A stretch of DNA of 10,985 nucleotides from Synergistota bacterium (GCA_021161545.1 JAGHAJ010000133.1:1-10985); one strand, 5' to 3'; counted from the first letter of the stretch, positions 1-8,038 are shown. The notes: generated from the letters alone by a model not told the origin. Numbers and translations: made by a program.

Positions 1-797
1 CAGATAGAGTTGGTGAGTGGGTTGCGGTTTATGTTGCTAAGAGGATTCAGGATAGCTATAACTCTTCTAAACCCTTTGTCCTTGGTTTACCCACAGGTAG
101 CACGCCACTGTCTATGTATAAGAAGCTGATAGAGTTGAACAAGCTGGAAAAAGTAAGCTTCAAGAATGTGGTCACGTTCAACATGGATGAATACATAGGG
201 TTACCCAGAGAGCACCCCGCAAGCTACCATACCTATATGTTTAAGAATTTCTTTGACCACATAGATATACCTTCTCAGAACATAAATATACTTGATGGCA
301 TGGCTCCTGACCTTGAAGAAGAGTGTAAAAGGTATGAACGGAAGATAGAAGGATATGGGGGCATAGACCTCTTTGTTGGTGGTGTTGGGGAAGATGGTCA
401 TATAGCCTTTAACGAGCCTGGCTCCTCTCTGAGTTCCAGAACGAGGATAAAGGAGCTTACATACGACACGAGGCTTGCAAACGCAAGGTTTTTTGGAGGG
501 AATGTAGAAAAAGTGCCTAAGAGCGCCCTTACTGTGGGAGTAGGTACTATTTTGAGATCTAAGGAAGTGCTCATTATGGCGAGTGGTTATAGGAAGGCTG
601 TAGCTGTGTATCATGCTGTGGAGGATGGGGTAAATCATCTGTGGACGGTTTCAGCCTTACAGCTTCATGAGCATGCAACACTTGTGTGTGATGATGAAGC
701 TACAATGGAACTCAAGGTGAAAACGGTAATGTATTTCAAAGATATTGAGAAGGAATTTCTCGATGTTGACAGGCTTGAAAAGAGACTTCTGGGGTAG
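1..797 (+). CDS. nagB: Glucosamine-6-phosphate deaminase (5' end outside window)
   Basis: This enzyme converts glucosamine 6-phosphate to fructose 6-phosphate and ammonia, feeding amino sugars into glycolysis in the cytoplasm. The frame is open from base 3, well upstream of the first internal ATG at 114. It reads [13 protein letters not shown] and then LGLPTGSTP, the family's N-terminal phosphate-binding region, so only about ten residues are missing compared with the roughly 266-residue E. coli NagB. Seen in the sequence: [10 protein letters not shown] (Asp72 of E. coli NagB), [17 protein letters not shown] (Asp141, His143, Glu148), and SSRTRIKEL, which keeps the Arg158 and Lys160 equivalents that bind the allosteric GlcNAc-6-phosphate in E. 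coli. The C-terminal STMELKVKT is also typical. The gene appears intact up to its TAG stop. No rho-independent terminator is evident downstream. The downstream neighbour is a decayed transposase on the opposite strand, so nagB is the last gene of whatever unit it belongs to. Confidence 0.96.
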   Translation, partial: DRVGEWVAVYVAKRIQDSYNSSKPFVLGLPTGSTPLSMYKKLIELNKLEKVSFKNVVTFNMDEYIGLPREHPASYHTYMFKNFFDHIDIPSQNINILDGMAPDLEEECKRYERKIEGYGGIDLFVGGVGEDGHIAFNEPGSSLSSRTRIKELTYDTRLANARFFGGNVEKVPKSALTVGVGTILRSKEVLIMASGYRKAVAVYHAVEDGVNHLWTVSALQLHEHATLVCDDEATMELKVKTVMYFKDIEKEFLDVDRLEKRLLG

Positions 798-1032
798 AGG
801 TTAAAAGATTATAGCTAACTCCTCCGCTTCTGCTCCGCTCTATGGTTTCCTTTTTCCTGGTAGTGTTGGTTTTATATGTGGTAAGCTGCATGGTAATCTG
901 TAGTTGGGATTTTGTGAAGCACTTGCTAATATTGGACCGCCAGAGAAATACGTCTTCTTTATTACTTCTCTATTGTGCCAGTATAAAATTGTGCTATGTC
1001 TTTATGTCTTGTTTGGATACGACTCAGATTAC
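798..1032. other. Gap with no supportable gene
   Basis: About 235 bp lie between the nagB stop and the inner side of the transposase remnant. Both strands are interrupted by stops. A + strand reading from 841 gives GFLFPGSVGFICGKLHGNL, a TAG at 901-903, and then LGFCEALANIGPPEKYVFF followed by a hydrophobic stretch up to the edge of the IS remnant. It could be a decayed membrane-protein piece, but I recognise no family in it. A short direct repeat (CTCCGC, five bases, CTCCGC) occurs near 824-840. No terminator hairpin is evident. Confidence 0.3.
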
Positions 1033-1059
1033 GGTAATGTCAACTTTTTGTGTTACCCC
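1033..1059. repeat. Probable terminal inverted repeat of the IS256-like remnant (transposase 3' side)
   Basis: The segment starts GGTAATGTCAAC and ends GTGTTACCCC, just beyond the transposase C-terminus. Its composition and position fit the outer end of IS256-family elements, as I recall them. I could not find the matching opposite copy near the other end (about 1740-1800), so that terminus appears to be lost. No target-site duplication can be tested. Confidence 0.4.
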
Positions 1060-1078
1060 TCTTTTATCATTTTCTCTC

Positions 1079-1784
1079 TCACTCCCCAAACACCTCTTGT
1101 ATAACACCAGAATATCTGAGCCTTCTTGATAACTATCTCTCACGCTTCTTGCTAAAGAACAGATAAAGAAACTTATCTGCACTCTTCTCCTTTTGTCCGA
1201 AAACCTCAAAAATTGGGTATAGTTGTCTATCTTGCCTTTCAAGGTTTGATATGAATTCTGGAACACCTCCTTCAAAACATTATCTAAACCCACTAAGTCA
1301 TCAGATATGATTAGCCTTGGTTCCCTTAGCCTCCTTTTGATCAAATCATCAAATATCTCCTTCCAATTGGAAGCTCTTTCATCTCCCCCTGGTAAATAAT
1401 AACCAAGCAATTCTCTTCTCCCATCATCCCTTAAACCTAATACAACATAAACCGCCTCTTTATCAACACTATCTCTCTTCAGTGGTACATATGTAGCATC
1501 TATGTAAAGCACAGGATAATAATCAGAGATAAAGTCCTGTTTCTAAACTCCTCTATCACACTATCTGCAATATCAGCAGATGAACTTATAAACGATGCAG
1601 AGACTGAAGAACCTACAAGCTCCATTTCTCCGAGAATTGTCTTTGGGCTTCTTAAATAATACCCATTTGCCCTTGTTTCCTTATTTTTCTCTAAATATGC
1701 CTTTCTCTCCCTAATCATAACCTCTTCAATCATGGCACTTGGTATGCAGATACTTACCATCCTGAAACTGGAACATATCTTCAT
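1079..1784 (-). pseudogene. Decayed IS256-family (mutator-type) transposase
   Basis: This is a broken DDE transposase assembled from three pieces. The N-terminal piece (about 1733-1617) reads MIEEVMIRERKAYLEKN and NGYYLRSPKTILGEMEL. It joins in frame at about 1616 to VSASFISSSADIADSVIEEFRNR, with some 50 residues of the usual family protein missing between. A frameshift near 1520-1527 then leads to the catalytic piece DYYPVLYIDATYVPLKRD (first Asp) through SDDLVGLDN (second Asp) to EVFQNS near 1248. More than 100 residues are missing there, including the region expected to hold the catalytic Glu. The sequence then resumes in another frame as NLERQDRQ and EVFGQKEKSADKFLYL. In that frame a TAG at 1133-1135 replaces what is normally Trp in the conserved (R)W..RRLRG segment. 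The frame ends with LSRRLRYSG to QEVFGE and a TGA at 1079-1081. The two open stretches at 1024-1512 and 1500-1784 are fragments of this one gene. It cannot encode an active transposase. Confidence 0.85.
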
Positions 1785-1792
1785 ACCTATCT

Positions 1793-2125
1793 GTGGAAAT
1801 ATTCAACAACAGCGCTGATATCTACTTCATTGACGAGCTCGTATTCGAAGAACTACTCACCAATATACCTACCCACATCCAGAAGAACTTTATAACTGAA
1901 ACACTAAAAGAACTGGAAGGAAAAGAGCATCTCATTCAAACACTTACTGCATTCTTTAACAACGGATTCAACATTTGTAAAACCGCAAAAGCAGCACATC
2001 TCCACAGAAATACCGTAAATAATCACTTACAAAAGATCCTCACCCTAACAGGGAAAGACCCTTTAAACTTTTATGATGCAGTTCAACTATACCTCGCAAT
2101 AATCCTGAAGAATCACGGTATCTAA
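1793..2125 (+). pseudogene. C-terminal fragment of a CdaR/PucR-type sugar-diacid regulator
   Basis: The 110-codon reading ends with a clear PucR/CdaR C-terminal helix-turn-helix domain at residues 46-106: HLIQTLTAFFNNGFNICKTA, HLHRNTVNNHLQKI, LTGKDPLNFYDAVQLYLAI. Family members carry IHRNTLRYRLxKI followed by LTGLD at the same place. Ahead of it, DIYFIDELVFEELL fits the region just before the HTH in full-length proteins. The ligand-binding N-terminal domain (about 250 or more residues) is absent, because the IS256 remnant begins immediately upstream. The frame can be extended only to 1766, after a TGA at 1763-1765. The GTG at 1793 has no convincing ribosome-binding site, so this is most likely a non-functional tail. 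Intact members activate sugar-diacid and glycerate genes, and E. coli CdaR controls gar genes that include a glycerate kinase. Here the TAA stop overlaps the stop of the convergent glycerate kinase gene. Confidence 0.8.
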
Positions 2126-3453
2126 GTGTATCCCACAAGTGCAACCACCACATCGTTCACATTTGTTTGCGTAGGACCCGTAAAGACAAGTCCTTCCAAA
2201 GCATTAAAAAAGTTATAGGAATCATTATTATCCAAATAACTGAGTGGATTTAACCCTCTATTTTGTGCCTTCAAAAGCGTAGTATCATCTACAACAGCAC
2301 CTGCAGCATCCGTTGGACCATCATTACCATCTGTAGAAAGAGATACGACCTTATATCCTTTCCATCCACTCATAGATACAGCAAGAGACAATGCAAGCTC
2401 TTGAGATCTACCCCCTTTGCCACTCCCTTGCACCTTCACAGTGGTTTCACCACCAAATATAAGCAGTTGCGGTTTTCTCTCATCACTGAAAAGATGCTCC
2501 TTCACTATCGCAGCTACAACCTTTGCAACTTCTCGTGCTTCACCCTCAACGAAACTCGTAAAGTGTATGGGAGAAACACCCAATTCAATCGCAGCATCAC
2601 ATAGAACACCACAAAAATATCTATTGTCTCCAATTATCTCCGTTACACTATCATTCATATCCTCATCTTCCGGTTTCAATGTCTCCTGCGCACGACCCTC
2701 TATGCCTTCCCGAAGATGCTTCCTAACAGAAGATGGAAGTCTATCCCACAAGCCATACCTTTTCAAAACATTTACCGCATCTTCAAATGTGGTAGAATCC
2801 ACAAACGTGGGACCAGAAGCTATTGAAGAAAGGTCGTTTCCAATAACATCAGATAGCACCATGGTAACAACCTTTGCCGGATAAGCAGCTTTCCTCAACT
2901 TACCACCTTTTAAAAAAGACAAATGCTTCCTCACACAGTTTATTTCCTGTATGGTAGCTCCACTCTTCAACAAAAGGTCTGTAACAAACATCTTATCTTC
3001 AAGGCTTATACCATCAGGAGCAGGTAAAAGCGCAGACCCACCTCCAGATATAAGCACAAACAGAATATCGCCATCAGAAAGCCCTCTCACAAGGTCATAC
3101 GCTGCTCGTGCCGCCCTAAGGCCATTTTCATCTGGTATTGGATGCCCAGCCTCCAATACCCTACACCTCCCCAGAGGCATGGAAAAACCGTATTTTGTGA
3201 CCACCAAGCCCCCCTTTAATCTATCTCCTAATATATCTTCTGCTCCTTTAGCCATAGCAACAGATGCTTTACCTATAGCAAGGATATATATATCTCCCTC
3301 TATCTTCACCCTTTTCCCTCTAATCACCAGACAATCACCAGAGAGCTTGAGATTATCCTTTACAACTACATCACCCCGAACCCGCTCAAAGGCTCTTTTT
3401 AGAATCTCCTCTAAAATCCTGCCACTCTCTCCATCTAAAGGTAGCTTCCACAT
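2122..3453 (-). CDS. Glycerate 2-kinase, MOFRL family
   Basis: This is a cytoplasmic kinase predicted to phosphorylate D-glycerate with ATP to 2-phosphoglycerate, an entry into lower glycolysis. Numbering from the ATG at 3453 gives 443 residues, normal for the family. The N-terminal DUF4147 domain has GKASVAMAKG (61-70), GHPIPD (103-108), ISGGGSALL (135-143), SDVIGND (201-207) and ASGPT (212-216). The C-terminal MOFRL domain has GGETTV (334-339), GKGGRSQE (345-352), STDGNDGPTDAAG (373-385) and GPTQTNVND (426-434). I chose 3453 because GAAGAAGG lies about seven bases upstream. An in-frame ATG at 3471 would add six residues but has no visible Shine-Dalgarno. It is the last gene of the operon, 7-25 nt behind the racemase gene depending on the start. 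Its TAG overlaps the convergent stop of the regulator fragment. The class is certain; the exact substrate (D-glycerate rather than a related hydroxy acid) is inferred from the family. Confidence 0.93.
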   Translation of the reverse strand: MWKLPLDGESGRILEEILKRAFERVRGDVVVKDNLKLSGDCLVIRGKRVKIEGDIYILAIGKASVAMAKGAEDILGDRLKGGLVVTKYGFSMPLGRCRVLEAGHPIPDENGLRAARAAYDLVRGLSDGDILFVLISGGGSALLPAPDGISLEDKMFVTDLLLKSGATIQEINCVRKHLSFLKGGKLRKAAYPAKVVTMVLSDVIGNDLSSIASGPTFVDSTTFEDAVNVLKRYGLWDRLPSSVRKHLREGIEGRAQETLKPEDEDMNDSVTEIIGDNRYFCGVLCDAAIELGVSPIHFTSFVEGEAREVAKVVAAIVKEHLFSDERKPQLLIFGGETTVKVQGSGKGGRSQELALSLAVSMSGWKGYKVVSLSTDGNDGPTDAAGAVVDDTTLLKAQNRGLNPLSYLDNNDSYNFFNALEGLVFTGPTQTNVNDVVVALVGYT

Positions 3454-3478
3454 ATCAACGCCTTCTTCCATAAAGTTA

Positions 3479-4750
3479 TCACATCAAAAGTGTATAAGGT
3501 CCCTCTGGGACAACATTCACGGTAAAATTATCACCATATCTCTTTCTTGCTTCATTAAACAGTTCATCTACCTTTTCTACAGGATTAACCATAAACCTCT
3601 TGATCCTCTCAGAGGAAAGCGATTCTGTATAGTAGAAAATATCCGCCTTCCTAAGCACTTTACACATCTCTTCAACCTGCCATTGATCTATCTTAAAGTA
3701 GTCTGGCTCCTTAAGTCTCTTCACCAAAAGCTCTGGATCTCCAAGCTCCCCGAGTTCAACAAGGACATCTTCAAACTCCTTCTTGCCTACCCCATTTGTG
3801 CAGGAAGATGCCACAAAGACTATACCACCCTCCCTAACAGCAGGTAAAACGGCAACCATGCCCTTTACCGACTGGTAAAATGTGGTATCCAGAGGATATC
3901 CTCCACCAGAGGATATAACAATATCTACTTCTTGAGCCACATCCACAACAGTAGAAGCAAGGAAATCAACAGCTTCATAAAATGCAGCTTTCAGATCTCC
4001 AGCAAACACCCCTGTAATATCCCTATCTTTGTTCAGCGTAACATTCAACATGAAATCCACACCGGCCATCTCAGCGATTTCCAATGCTTCTTCATGCACT
4101 GGATTATCCTTAATAACCCCAATTGCTGCATTGGGAGACTCCAAGAGCAAAGGACTATGCAAAACTTTTATGGTATCCAGCGCAGATATACCCGGTGCTA
4201 TACTTTTCCTTCCACCTGAAAACCCTGCCATAAAGTGAGGCTCCACAAGCCCAGTAATTATCTTCACTTCAGCATCTAAATATCTCTTATCTATCCATAC
4301 AGGAGTTCCTTTACGGGTAAGCCCCAAAAAGCTGTGAGAATGTTCATCAAGTGCATCATGCTGGAGTATTTTATACTCATCAACAATACCCTTACCCAAC
4401 ATTTCAATTAGTTCCTCCTTCGTGCACATCCTGTGCAACCCGGTTGCCACAAGAAAGTACACATCCTGCGGTGCCACACCACTTTCCTCAATAACACTCA
4501 GCATCACAGGCAGTATCACCTTATAAGGCACAGGCCTTGTAATGTCAGACACTACTATACACACCTTCTTCTTACCAGAAACCATCTCGGGCAATGAAAT
4601 AGAACCAATCGGATGCAAAAGACGATCTCTAATCTCAGACGCTATATCATGGATTCCATCAATCTGCTTACTCTCAACGATACCCAGAAGATTTTTATCC
4701 GGGACATCTATATCGAGAAACTTCATTCCATAAGGTATACTAACTATCAT
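3479..4750 (-). CDS. larA: LarA-family nickel-pincer 2-hydroxyacid racemase
   Basis: This family interconverts the two enantiomers of small 2-hydroxy acids (lactate in the founding member) using the covalently bound nickel-pincer nucleotide cofactor. The 423 residues match family length. The residues known in Lactiplantibacillus plantarum LarA are all present with a constant offset: Asp69 and Arg72 (SDITRPVP), His106 (TGLHR), His172 (EPHFMAGFSGG), Lys182 (GGRKSIAPG, the cofactor lysine), His198 (VLHSP, the nickel ligand), and Gln293 and Lys296 (FYQSVKG). It should therefore be catalytically competent. The larB, larC and larE cofactor-synthesis genes are not in this window and must lie elsewhere if it works. 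The ATG at 4750 follows AAGGTGGGAT at normal spacing, 16 nt after the LivF stop, and the gene ends 7 nt before the longer glycerate kinase start. The family includes enzymes for malate, gluconate and other hydroxy acids. The linked glycerate kinase makes glycerate a natural candidate substrate, but this is an inference. Confidence 0.9.
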   Translation of the reverse strand: MIVSIPYGMKFLDIDVPDKNLLGIVESKQIDGIHDIASEIRDRLLHPIGSISLPEMVSGKKKVCIVVSDITRPVPYKVILPVMLSVIEESGVAPQDVYFLVATGLHRMCTKEELIEMLGKGIVDEYKILQHDALDEHSHSFLGLTRKGTPVWIDKRYLDAEVKIITGLVEPHFMAGFSGGRKSIAPGISALDTIKVLHSPLLLESPNAAIGVIKDNPVHEEALEIAEMAGVDFMLNVTLNKDRDITGVFAGDLKAAFYEAVDFLASTVVDVAQEVDIVISSGGGYPLDTTFYQSVKGMVAVLPAVREGGIVFVASSCTNGVGKKEFEDVLVELGELGDPELLVKRLKEPDYFKIDQWQVEEMCKVLRKADIFYYTESLSSERIKRFMVNPVEKVDELFNEARKRYGDNFTVNVVPEGPYTLLM

Positions 4751-4766
4751 GGTATCCCACCTTCAT

Positions 4767-5477
4767 TCACATACCAAGATATGCCTTCTTAACTAATTCC
4801 GAATTCAGCAGTTCCTGTCCGCTACCTTCCAAAACTATTACCCCGTCCTGCAATACATATCCTCTGTCAGCAATTTCAAGTGCTCTGTGAATCTGCTGCT
4901 CTACCAAGAGTATAGGTACACCCTTCGAATGGATAACCTGAATTACCTCAAATATTTTATCCACTATCTTAGGTGCCAAACCCAAAGAGGGCTCATCCAA
5001 CATAAGCAACTCTGGATTACCCATCAAACCTCTCGCCATTGCAAGCATCTGCCTTTCTCCCCCACTCATGGTATCCGCCCTTGAGTGGTATCTCTCTTTC
5101 AAGACGGGGAAGATTTCCATCACTTCTTCTATCCTTTCTTCTATAACACTTTTGTCTTCCTTCCTATACTTGTAGCTTCCAAGATAAAGATTGTCCTTTA
5201 TCGTAAGCCTGCCAAATACTTTTCCACCTTCAGGCACAAGAACTATTCCCCTCTCTATCCGCTCATGTGGCTGATACTTCCCCATATCTTCCCCCATAAA
5301 CTCTATATTACCTTTCTTCAATCCTACAAGACCCACTATGCTCTTAAGTATAGTAGACTTTCCAGCCCCATTAGAACCTACTATAGTAACTATCTCTCCC
5401 TTATCGACCCTAAAACTCACATCCCTTATAACCGCCATGTTGCCATAACCTACCTGTATGCCATTAACCCTCAGCAT
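4767..5477 (-). CDS. livF: LIV-type (HAAT) ABC transporter ATPase, LivF-like
   Basis: This is one of two cytoplasmic ATPases energising the LivH/LivM channel encoded upstream. The 236-residue reading has Walker A GSNGAGKST (34-42), signature MSGGE (137-141), Walker B LLMLDEPSLGL (157-167), and LVEQQIHRALEIADRGYVL with Gln in place of the H-loop His, as is usual for LivF. The frame is open to 5519, but the ATG at 5477 (MLRVNGIQVGYG) aligns with the family start and has GGGGGA about nine bases upstream. The additional N-terminal residues of longer readings are unlike the family. The gene overlaps the end of livG by 14 nt, which implies translational coupling. The name LivF reflects subfamily and position. 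The cargo is probably not a branched-chain amino acid, given the racemase and kinase that follow directly. Confidence 0.93.
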   Translation of the reverse strand: MLRVNGIQVGYGNMAVIRDVSFRVDKGEIVTIVGSNGAGKSTILKSIVGLVGLKKGNIEFMGEDMGKYQPHERIERGIVLVPEGGKVFGRLTIKDNLYLGSYKYRKEDKSVIEERIEEVMEIFPVLKERYHSRADTMSGGERQMLAMARGLMGNPELLMLDEPSLGLAPKIVDKIFEVIQVIHSKGVPILLVEQQIHRALEIADRGYVLQDGVIVLEGSGQELLNSELVKKAYLGM

Positions 5478-6195
5478 GATAAACATCCCCCAAATAAGCT
5501 TTAATGACAGCAGGGTCATTTACTGCCTTTTCCTTCTCCCCATCAAATATCTTCCTACCATTTTCGAGAACTATTATCCTTTTACATATATTCATAACTG
5601 CACGCATAACATGTTCCACTATAATAAGCGTAATACCTTTTTTATTCAGCTTCCTCAGTATCTCCAATGATTCATCTATTTCAACCGCATTTAAGCCTGC
5701 CATCGCCTCATCAAGCATCAAAAGGGACGGGTTAGTGCTTAAAGCCATTGCTATCTCCAGTCTCCTTTGCTCAGGAGGAGGCAAACTCTCCCCTGAAACA
5801 TCCATCTTTTTACCTAACCCCACAAAAGAAAGAGTTTCAGCTGCCATGTCCTTCGCTTCAGAAACAGAGTTAGTCATCGCAAAGGCTCCTATCATCACAT
5901 TCTCAAGCGCCGTCATCTTTGGAAACACTTGAGTTATCTGAAATGTCCTTGCTATTCCTATCTTCGACACCCTATGGGGCGGCAATGCAGTTATATCCCT
6001 TCCGTCGAAAAAAACTTTACCAGAAGTCGGCTTATGAAAGCCGGTTATGCAATTGAAGAGTGTCGTCTTACCTGCCCCATTAGGACCTATAAGCCCTATA
6101 ATTTCACCCTTGTTAACAGTAAAGCTTATATCGTCATTGGCAACCAGACCACCAAACCTCTTCGTCAGACCCTCCACCTTGAGCAATTCACTCAC
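5464..6195 (-). CDS. livG: LIV-type (HAAT) ABC transporter ATPase, LivG-like, with altered signature motif
   Basis: This is the second cytoplasmic ATPase of the transporter, 243 residues. It has Walker A GPNGAGKTT (37-45), Q-loop RTFQITQVFP with Gln86, Walker B LLMLDEAMAGLNAVEID (from 158), and H-loop His195 (IVEHVMRAV). The C-terminal INDP-like segment AVNDPAVIKAYLG is typical of LivG. The ABC signature, usually LSxGQ or LPYGQ, reads LPPPEQRRLEIA (138-149). The glycine is lost, and the DNA shows three consecutive CCT codons. Related LivG ATPases whose Walker B reads LDEVMAGLNPTE also carry non-canonical signatures such as LTLAxRKRLE, so this looks like a subfamily trait rather than damage. 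Translation starts at a GTG (6195), supported by GGAAGGAGG ten bases upstream, 27 nt after the livM stop. Confidence 0.93.
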   Translation of the reverse strand: MSELLKVEGLTKRFGGLVANDDISFTVNKGEIIGLIGPNGAGKTTLFNCITGFHKPTSGKVFFDGRDITALPPHRVSKIGIARTFQITQVFPKMTALENVMIGAFAMTNSVSEAKDMAAETLSFVGLGKKMDVSGESLPPPEQRRLEIAMALSTNPSLLMLDEAMAGLNAVEIDESLEILRKLNKKGITLIIVEHVMRAVMNICKRIIVLENGRKIFDGEKEKAVNDPAVIKAYLGDVYHAEG

Positions 6196-6222
6196 TATAC
6201 CATATCCTCCTTCCAGCTCACT

Positions 6223-7167
6223 CTATTTGCGTATAAAGAATGACACAACTCCACGAGGTCTAAATATAGAAAATACCATTATTACAAAGCCGTAAACCAT
6301 TATATCCAACCCACTTCCCATACCTCCCCAGATTGCCCTTGCGTACTGCGAAAGTGGTACCAATATCAATGCTCCCCAAATAGGTCCCCATATAGTTCCA
6401 CTTCCACCAAACATAGCAATCAAGACTATCTCGACTGACAAAAAGTGTGCAAGGACACTCGGTGGGTCTATATAGAGAACATACTGTGCGTAGAAACTTC
6501 CAGCAACTGCAGTGAAAAAGGAAGCAATACTTATAGAAATAAGCCTATACTTTGCTATATTCACCCCAAGAGAAGCTGCAACCTCTTCATTCTCCCCAAG
6601 GGCCCTCAAGTAAAAGCCCGTTTTGGACTTAATCACCTTATTCACCACATAAACAGTAAGCAGCATCAAAAACAAACCTATATAATAATAGGGAAGCTTA
6701 CTACTCCTGAACTGAAAAGCATACCATGAGTCTGCAGGAGCCAGTTCAGGAGACAACCCAGTAGCTGCACCCACAAAGCTCCAATTAGTAAACAGAATAT
6801 TTATAATCCATGCGAACGCTATGGTGGCAATAGCAAAGTAATGTCCTTTTAGCTTAGAGCAAGGATACCCTATTGCGATACCTGCAGCTATAGCAACCAA
6901 ACCACCTGCAATCATACCTATCCAAGGAGTCAAACCCAACTGCATATAGAGAAGCGTAGATGTATACGCACCTATACCAAAAAACGCTGCCTGACCAAAG
7001 GAAAACAAGCCCGAATACCCTCCAATGACATTCCACGATTCTGCAAGCATCCCGTACATAAACACCATTATAGCCACATGCTGCACAAACGGGACATTAA
7101 ACACAATTGGAAAAACTATTGCCAATACCACCAAGACCACATAATACAAGTGCTTTCCCTTCTCCAT
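6223..7167 (-). CDS. livM: LIV-type (HAAT) ABC transporter permease, LivM-like
   Basis: This is an inner-membrane permease forming the translocation channel with LivH. It has 314 residues from the ATG at 7167 and many hydrophobic segments throughout. Family marks are NVIGGYSGLFSFGQAAFFG (46-64), the cytoplasmic ATPase-contact loop SKTGFYLRAL to EEVAASLGVNIAKYRL (181-209), and MFGGSGTIWGPIWGA (252-266) close to the C-terminal helices. An in-frame GTG at 7191 would add eight residues but lies inside livH. The ATG at 7167, four bases after the livH TGA, is preferred and uses a GGTGGTGAG sequence within the livH end, suggesting coupled translation. Confidence 0.92.
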   Translation of the reverse strand: MEKGKHLYYVVLVVLAIVFPIVFNVPFVQHVAIMVFMYGMLAESWNVIGGYSGLFSFGQAAFFGIGAYTSTLLYMQLGLTPWIGMIAGGLVAIAAGIAIGYPCSKLKGHYFAIATIAFAWIINILFTNWSFVGAATGLSPELAPADSWYAFQFRSSKLPYYYIGLFLMLLTVYVVNKVIKSKTGFYLRALGENEEVAASLGVNIAKYRLISISIASFFTAVAGSFYAQYVLYIDPPSVLAHFLSVEIVLIAMFGGSGTIWGPIWGALILVPLSQYARAIWGGMGSGLDIMVYGFVIMVFSIFRPRGVVSFFIRK

Positions 7168-7171
7168 AATC

Positions 7172-8038
7172 TCACCACCCAAAGAATCCACGAGGTTTTA
7201 TGAATATCACTATCAGGTAAAGGGAAAAGACCAGTGCATACTTGTATGCAGGTCCTACCAATACACCACCAAGACTTTCAACTTCTCCTATAATGATAGC
7301 AGCAATAACTGCACCCGTAATACTGCCAAATCCACCCAGCGCAACAATAACAAAGGACATCAATCCAAACAGCAACCCTACATAAGGTGAAATGTAGTAG
7401 TAAGATGACAGTATTGCACCGGCTATTCCAACGCATGCCAGGCCTATACCAAAGGAAAGAGCGTTTACTTTCTCGGTATCTATTCCCATCAGTTTTGCCG
7501 TTTCCCTATCTATCTCCGTGGCCATAATGGCCCTTCCTGTCATAGTGTTTTTCATAAACCAGGACAGAAATAGTGTTACAACAATAGTTATAAGCGAAGC
7601 AATGACTTGAGGATAAGAAACATAGACGCCATGGATATTTGTTGATTGACTCAATATACCAGAGACTTTTACTGTTCTATAGTTCCCAGTGAACAGAAAC
7701 AAAAACAATCCCTGCAGAAATGCACTCAAACCGAATGTAACAACAACCTGAGCCAACATAGGTCCACTCATTACCTTGCTTACAATATACCTATAAACCA
7801 GCCACCCTGTTCCAAAAAGTATCACCGCAGAAACTGGTATGGACATTACTGGAGAAAAGTGCCAAAATGTATACAATCCAAGCGTTATATACATTGACAC
7901 CATCAAGAACTCCCCGTGTGCAAAGTTTACTATGTTCATAACACCCCATATTATGGAAAGTCCCATTGCTATAAGTCCATAAGGCAAACCTAACAGCAAC
8001 CCACTAACCATTGCCTGTACCAAGTTTGTTGTGTCCAC
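7172..8038 (-). CDS. livH: LIV-type (HAAT) ABC transporter permease, LivH-like
   Basis: This is an inner-membrane permease partner of LivM, 288 residues, strongly hydrophobic. Family motifs are GLSIIWGVMNIVNFAHGEFLM (26-46), the coupling loop TGRAIMATEIDRETAKLMG (167-185), and ALGGFGSITGAVIAA (233-247), with a final IKPRGFFG before the stop. The start is a GTG at 8038 preceded by AAGGAGGGATTGATGA, a strong ribosome-binding site at about nine bases. An overlapping ATG in that spacer is in another frame. It lies 56 nt behind the solute-binding-protein gene, the largest gap in the operon, and that gap carries one half of a 14-bp inverted repeat. Confidence 0.93.
   Translation of the reverse strand: MDTTNLVQAMVSGLLLGLPYGLIAMGLSIIWGVMNIVNFAHGEFLMVSMYITLGLYTFWHFSPVMSIPVSAVILFGTGWLVYRYIVSKVMSGPMLAQVVVTFGLSAFLQGLFLFLFTGNYRTVKVSGILSQSTNIHGVYVSYPQVIASLITIVVTLFLSWFMKNTMTGRAIMATEIDRETAKLMGIDTEKVNALSFGIGLACVGIAGAILSSYYYISPYVGLLFGLMSFVIVALGGFGSITGAVIAAIIIGEVESLGGVLVGPAYKYALVFSLYLIVIFIKPRGFFGW

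Noticed and set aside
824-840. CTCCGC direct repeat as a regulatory or CRISPR-like repeat
   Set aside because: There are only two six-base copies, with no further units nearby.
1024-1512. 162-codon - strand frame as an intact gene
   Set aside because: Its C-terminal third is out-of-frame transposase sequence that runs through the terminal repeat; it is one fragment of the broken transposase.
2040-2075. CCCT/AGGG hairpin as a terminator for the glycerate kinase operon
   Set aside because: The stem is only four base pairs, with no T-run, inside the regulator fragment.
2951-3847. 298-codon + strand open frame
   Set aside because: It is antisense to the glycerate kinase and racemase genes, whose motifs are unmistakable; the composition is a mirror of the real genes.
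5478-5519. Upstream start for livF giving 250 residues
   Set aside because: The added residues lie within livG, do not look like the family N-terminus, and the site has poorer ribosome-binding support than 5477.
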